Below, in pieces: positions 5,727-7,380 of a stretch of DNA of 7,380 nucleotides. The DNA comes from Candidatus Dadabacteria bacterium RIFCSPHIGHO2_12_FULL_53_21 (GTDB taxonomy: Bacteria > Desulfobacterota_D > UBA1144 > Nemesobacterales > UBA2774). A program made the position numbers and the translations under genes. The notes beneath the pieces are model-generated. The model saw only the letters and a program-made list of their open reading frames with translations. It was not told where the DNA came from and searched no databases. The DNA lies in NCBI GenBank assembly GCA_001775255.1, contig MFCJ01000012.1, positions 2,833-10,212 on the forward strand, read 5' to 3'. The first letter of the stretch is position 1, and every line of letters starts with the position of its first letter.

Positions 5727-5820
5727 ATAATTGCCGGGATCATGTATTTCAGACTGACGTGCCGAAGAGCGCGCCGACGCCCGCCGTCAACCCCATTGCG
5801 AGAGCGCCCCAGAACGTGAC
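5725..5820. repeat. Diverged direct repeat, copy B (3' end of the intact VIT1-type gene plus flank)
   Basis: This is the partner of copy A at 5323-5418. Bases 5747-5769 are identical to 5345-5367. Bases 5749-5820 are the last 23 codons and stop of the intact transporter, and 5725-5748 are its downstream flank. Confidence 0.75.
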
Positions 5821-6444
5821 ACGGACAGCGCCTTTCAGTATGGAGGCGCCGCCTGTGTGCGCGGCCAATGCGCCCAGTATTGCCAGGAACAGGAGAGACG
5901 TCCCTGAAACAACGGGGACTGTGACGGATAGCGGGGCGGCGAGCACCGCGAGGAGGGGAAGGGCCGCGCCCGCCGCGAACGTGAGCGCCGACGTCAGCGC
6001 CGCCTGTATAGGACGCGCGCTCGCGGCTTCCGTTATGCCGAGCTCGTCACGGGCGTGCGCCGCGAGCGGGTCGTTCTCCATGAGCTTGAGCGCGACCTGC
6101 CTCGCGAGCCCGGGATCGAGTCCCCGTCCGATGTATATGGACGTGAGCTCGTCACGCTCGCTCTCTATATCTGTAGCGAGCTCCACGCGTTCACGCCCGA
6201 GGTCGGCCTGTTCGGTGTCCGCCTGCGAGCTCACGGACACGTATTCGCCGGCCGCCATGGAGAGGGCCCCGGCTACGAGGCCCGCGACGCCCGCGATCAG
6301 CACGCTCTGGTGCGAGGCGTTCGATGCGGCGACCCCCACTACGAGGCTCGCCGTGGATACGATCCCGTCGTTGGCCCCGAGCACCGCGGCGCGGAGCCAG
6401 CCTATGCGCTCTGTCTTGTGCCTTTCCCTGTGGCTGATGATCAT
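5749..6444 (-). CDS. VIT1/CCC1-family Fe2+/Mn2+ transporter
   Basis: A 231-residue membrane protein that in this family moves ferrous iron or manganese out of the cytosol, usually in exchange for protons. Five membrane segments are visible: about 18-40, 48-70, 147-168, 172-194 and 207-229. Segment 1 carries LGANDGIVS (22-30), whose Asp26 corresponds to the transport Asp of plant VIT1. Segment 2 carries ALSMAAGEYVSVSSQADTEQ (60-79), with Met63 and Glu67 at the expected metal-path positions. The hydrophilic part 73-140 is rich in Glu/Asp (E78, E85, E88, E94, E96, E99, E123, E134), as expected for the metal-binding cytosolic domain. GAGGAG-type Shine-Dalgarno (6450-6456) lies five bases before the ATG, and a strong promoter precedes it. 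Length and ends look complete. Its 3' end is duplicated at 5347-5418. Confidence 0.95.
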   Translation of the reverse strand: MIISHRERHKTERIGWLRAAVLGANDGIVSTASLVVGVAASNASHQSVLIAGVAGLVAGALSMAAGEYVSVSSQADTEQADLGRERVELATDIESERDELTSIYIGRGLDPGLARQVALKLMENDPLAAHARDELGITEAASARPIQAALTSALTFAAGAALPLLAVLAAPLSVTVPVVSGTSLLFLAILGALAAHTGGASILKGAVRVTFWGALAMGLTAGVGALFGTSV

Positions 6445-6475
6445 AACGGCTCCTCTGAATTATTTGCTTCCTAGG

Positions 6476-6504
6476 ATTATAGAGATCGAAATTATCTTTG
6501 GCAA
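6476..6504 (-). promoter_or_regulatory. Strong sigma70-type promoter of the VIT1-type gene
   Basis: On the minus strand, TTGCCA (6499-6504; five of six) is followed by exactly 17 bases and a perfect TATAAT (6476-6481). A start near 6469 gives a short leader of about 25 bases with the Shine-Dalgarno at 6450-6456. No obvious Fur- or MntR-like palindrome was recognised at the site. Confidence 0.75.
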
Positions 6505-6569
6505 TCCGGGATGAGATTTCAGGTACGGCAACACGAGTGATTACTTGCGGAGGATTCTCAGAGCGGCAG

Positions 6570-7103
6570 TTAAGCCGTCCGGTAATGGTTGAGTACGAGG
6601 CCCGAATCCAGGGCGCGGCTGCTCACGAGCGCGAGCCTGACCTCGACGTCGCAAGACTGGATAAGAGGGATTCCCGAGCCGAGCATAATCGGTACGATCG
6701 CGATGATGTAGTCGTCGATGAGTCTTTTCTTGTGGAACTGGGTGAATATGCTGGCCCCGCCCACGACCCATACCCGCCCTAGTTTCCATTCCCGCATCAG
6801 GTCTACCGCCTCTTCCACCCTCCCCGTAAAAAATTCTACACATTGACGGAAAGGTTTCCGGGTCTGGTTCGAGAGGACGATGCAGGGTTTGTTGCCGTAA
6901 GTCCATTTGCCGGAGTTGGCGACCTGCTCGTAAGTTTTGGCGCCCATTACGAGACCGTCGACGGAGTCGAAGAACTCGCCGTACCCGGCAGAGGCCGGGT
7001 CATATTCCGATAGCCAGCCGACAGAGCCGTCCTCCCTGGCTATGAAGCCGTCGACGCTGCATGCGGAGTACATAACAAATGAAGGACCCGTGTTTTCTTC
7101 CAT
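6570..7103 (-). CDS. Dihydrofolate-reductase-fold protein, RibD C-terminal domain family
   Basis: A stand-alone 177-residue member of the RibD-C / YyaP-YwjB group, predicted cytosolic and NAD(P)H-dependent. Visible family features in order are SVDGFIARED (16-25), VDGLVMGAKTYE (48-59), the nucleotide-binding VWVVGGASIF (111-120), LIDDYIIAIVPIMLGSGIPL (128-147) and the final strand with GLVLNHY (168-174). RibD proper reduces the ribosylamino-pyrimidine of riboflavin synthesis, but stand-alone members lack the deaminase half. They mostly have no proven substrate, so neither folate nor riboflavin chemistry should be assumed. The ATG at 7103 has only a weak GGCGG upstream; Met11 is an alternative start, but it would shorten the first strand. 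The VIT1-type gene begins 125 bases downstream with its own promoter, so the two are probably separate transcripts. Confidence 0.92.
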   Translation of the reverse strand: MEENTGPSFVMYSACSVDGFIAREDGSVGWLSEYDPASAGYGEFFDSVDGLVMGAKTYEQVANSGKWTYGNKPCIVLSNQTRKPFRQCVEFFTGRVEEAVDLMREWKLGRVWVVGGASIFTQFHKKRLIDDYIIAIVPIMLGSGIPLIQSCDVEVRLALVSSRALDSGLVLNHYRTA

Positions 7104-7172
7104 CGTTTAATTCCGCCCTTTGCCGTTCTCCATGGATTTTTTAGATACGATACATATTAAGATAACATATAC

Positions 7173-7367
7173 GTGAAGGGTTTATCGGACGAGGCGCTCC
7201 CGGCCGCACTGGAGTTCGGTACAGAACTTGTGGCTGTAATCGAAGACGAAGTCGCCGAGCTGCCATCACCTGCACCTGCATTCCGGTTCTCAATAGCTTC
7301 AATACCGAAGCGAGACCTGCCGGTCGATTTTATAAGAGTTGAGAAAGATATAGTAATTATGGAATAA
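7173..7367 (+). CDS. Possible small hypothetical gene, 64 residues
   Basis: An open frame from GTG (7173) to TAA (7365-7367), closed upstream by an in-frame TAA at 7158-7160. The product is acidic and mixed hydrophobic (for example ALEFGTELVAVIEDEVAELP), with no signal, membrane span or known motif. There is no Shine-Dalgarno. The upstream DNA (7136-7170) is AT-rich and promoter-like (TAAGAT at 7158-7163), so a leaderless transcript divergent from the reductase gene is conceivable. In-frame length alone is weak evidence in GC-rich DNA. I rate it uncertain. Confidence 0.35.
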   Translation: MKGLSDEALPAALEFGTELVAVIEDEVAELPSPAPAFRFSIASIPKRDLPVDFIRVEKDIVIME

Positions 7368-7380
7368 ACCGAGTGATAGC

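Noticed and set aside
5759..6514. Long + strand open frame (251 codons)
   Set aside because: It is antisense to the VIT1-type gene, has low-complexity Ala/Ser/Arg-rich composition typical of GC-rich shadow frames, and no ribosome site.
6541..6906. - strand open frame of 121 codons
   Set aside because: It overlaps the reductase gene in another frame of the same strand; the reductase frame carries the conserved motifs.

Overview
The window looks like chromosomal DNA of a GC-rich Gram-negative bacterium. It holds an RND pump with an outer-membrane lipoprotein partner, a protein with two eight-residue-spaced Cys repeats and an N-terminal signal or anchor, and a cyclic-di-GMP-I riboswitch. Frequent AGG (Arg) and ATA (Ile) codons, together with that riboswitch class, would fit a deltaproteobacterium-like lineage. 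This is only a guess from composition and gene content.

Left part (1-3528, + strand): the 3' two thirds of a MexF/AcrB-type RND efflux permease is joined by a 4-base stop/start overlap to a NodT/OprM-type outer-membrane factor. Together they form the inner- and outer-membrane parts of a tripartite drug or solvent pump. The adaptor gene and the permease N-terminus lie off the left edge. The permease carries about 85 residues between TM6 and TM7 that probably form two extra membrane segments.

Middle part (3529-4757, + strand): the operon is followed by a sequence matching the 3' third of a tRNA (variable loop, T-arm, acceptor strand, CCA). After 451 bases comes a second, diverged copy. Between them is a small gene for a 91-residue acidic protein whose stop codon lies inside the second copy. 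Next is a sigma70-like promoter, a well-conserved c-di-GMP-I (GEMM-I) aptamer and a leader with mutually exclusive helices ending at a strong Shine-Dalgarno. These precede a 145-residue protein that I do not recognise. This riboswitch and orphan-gene pair is the most interesting item in the window.

Right part (4758-7103, - strand): four genes are read leftward. In transcription order they are a RibD-C/DHFR-fold reductase, a VIT1/CCC1-type Fe/Mn transporter, a small DUF2892 (YgaP-like) membrane protein and an exported Cys-rich repeat protein. The last three each have their own Shine-Dalgarno and a plausible promoter. A 96-base diverged direct repeat shows that the 3' end of the VIT1-type gene, with some downstream flank, is present twice. 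The second copy is a remnant wedged between the DUF2892 and Cys-rich genes, a trace of duplication or gene replacement. At the right edge a short divergent + ORF (7173-7367) may or may not be a gene.
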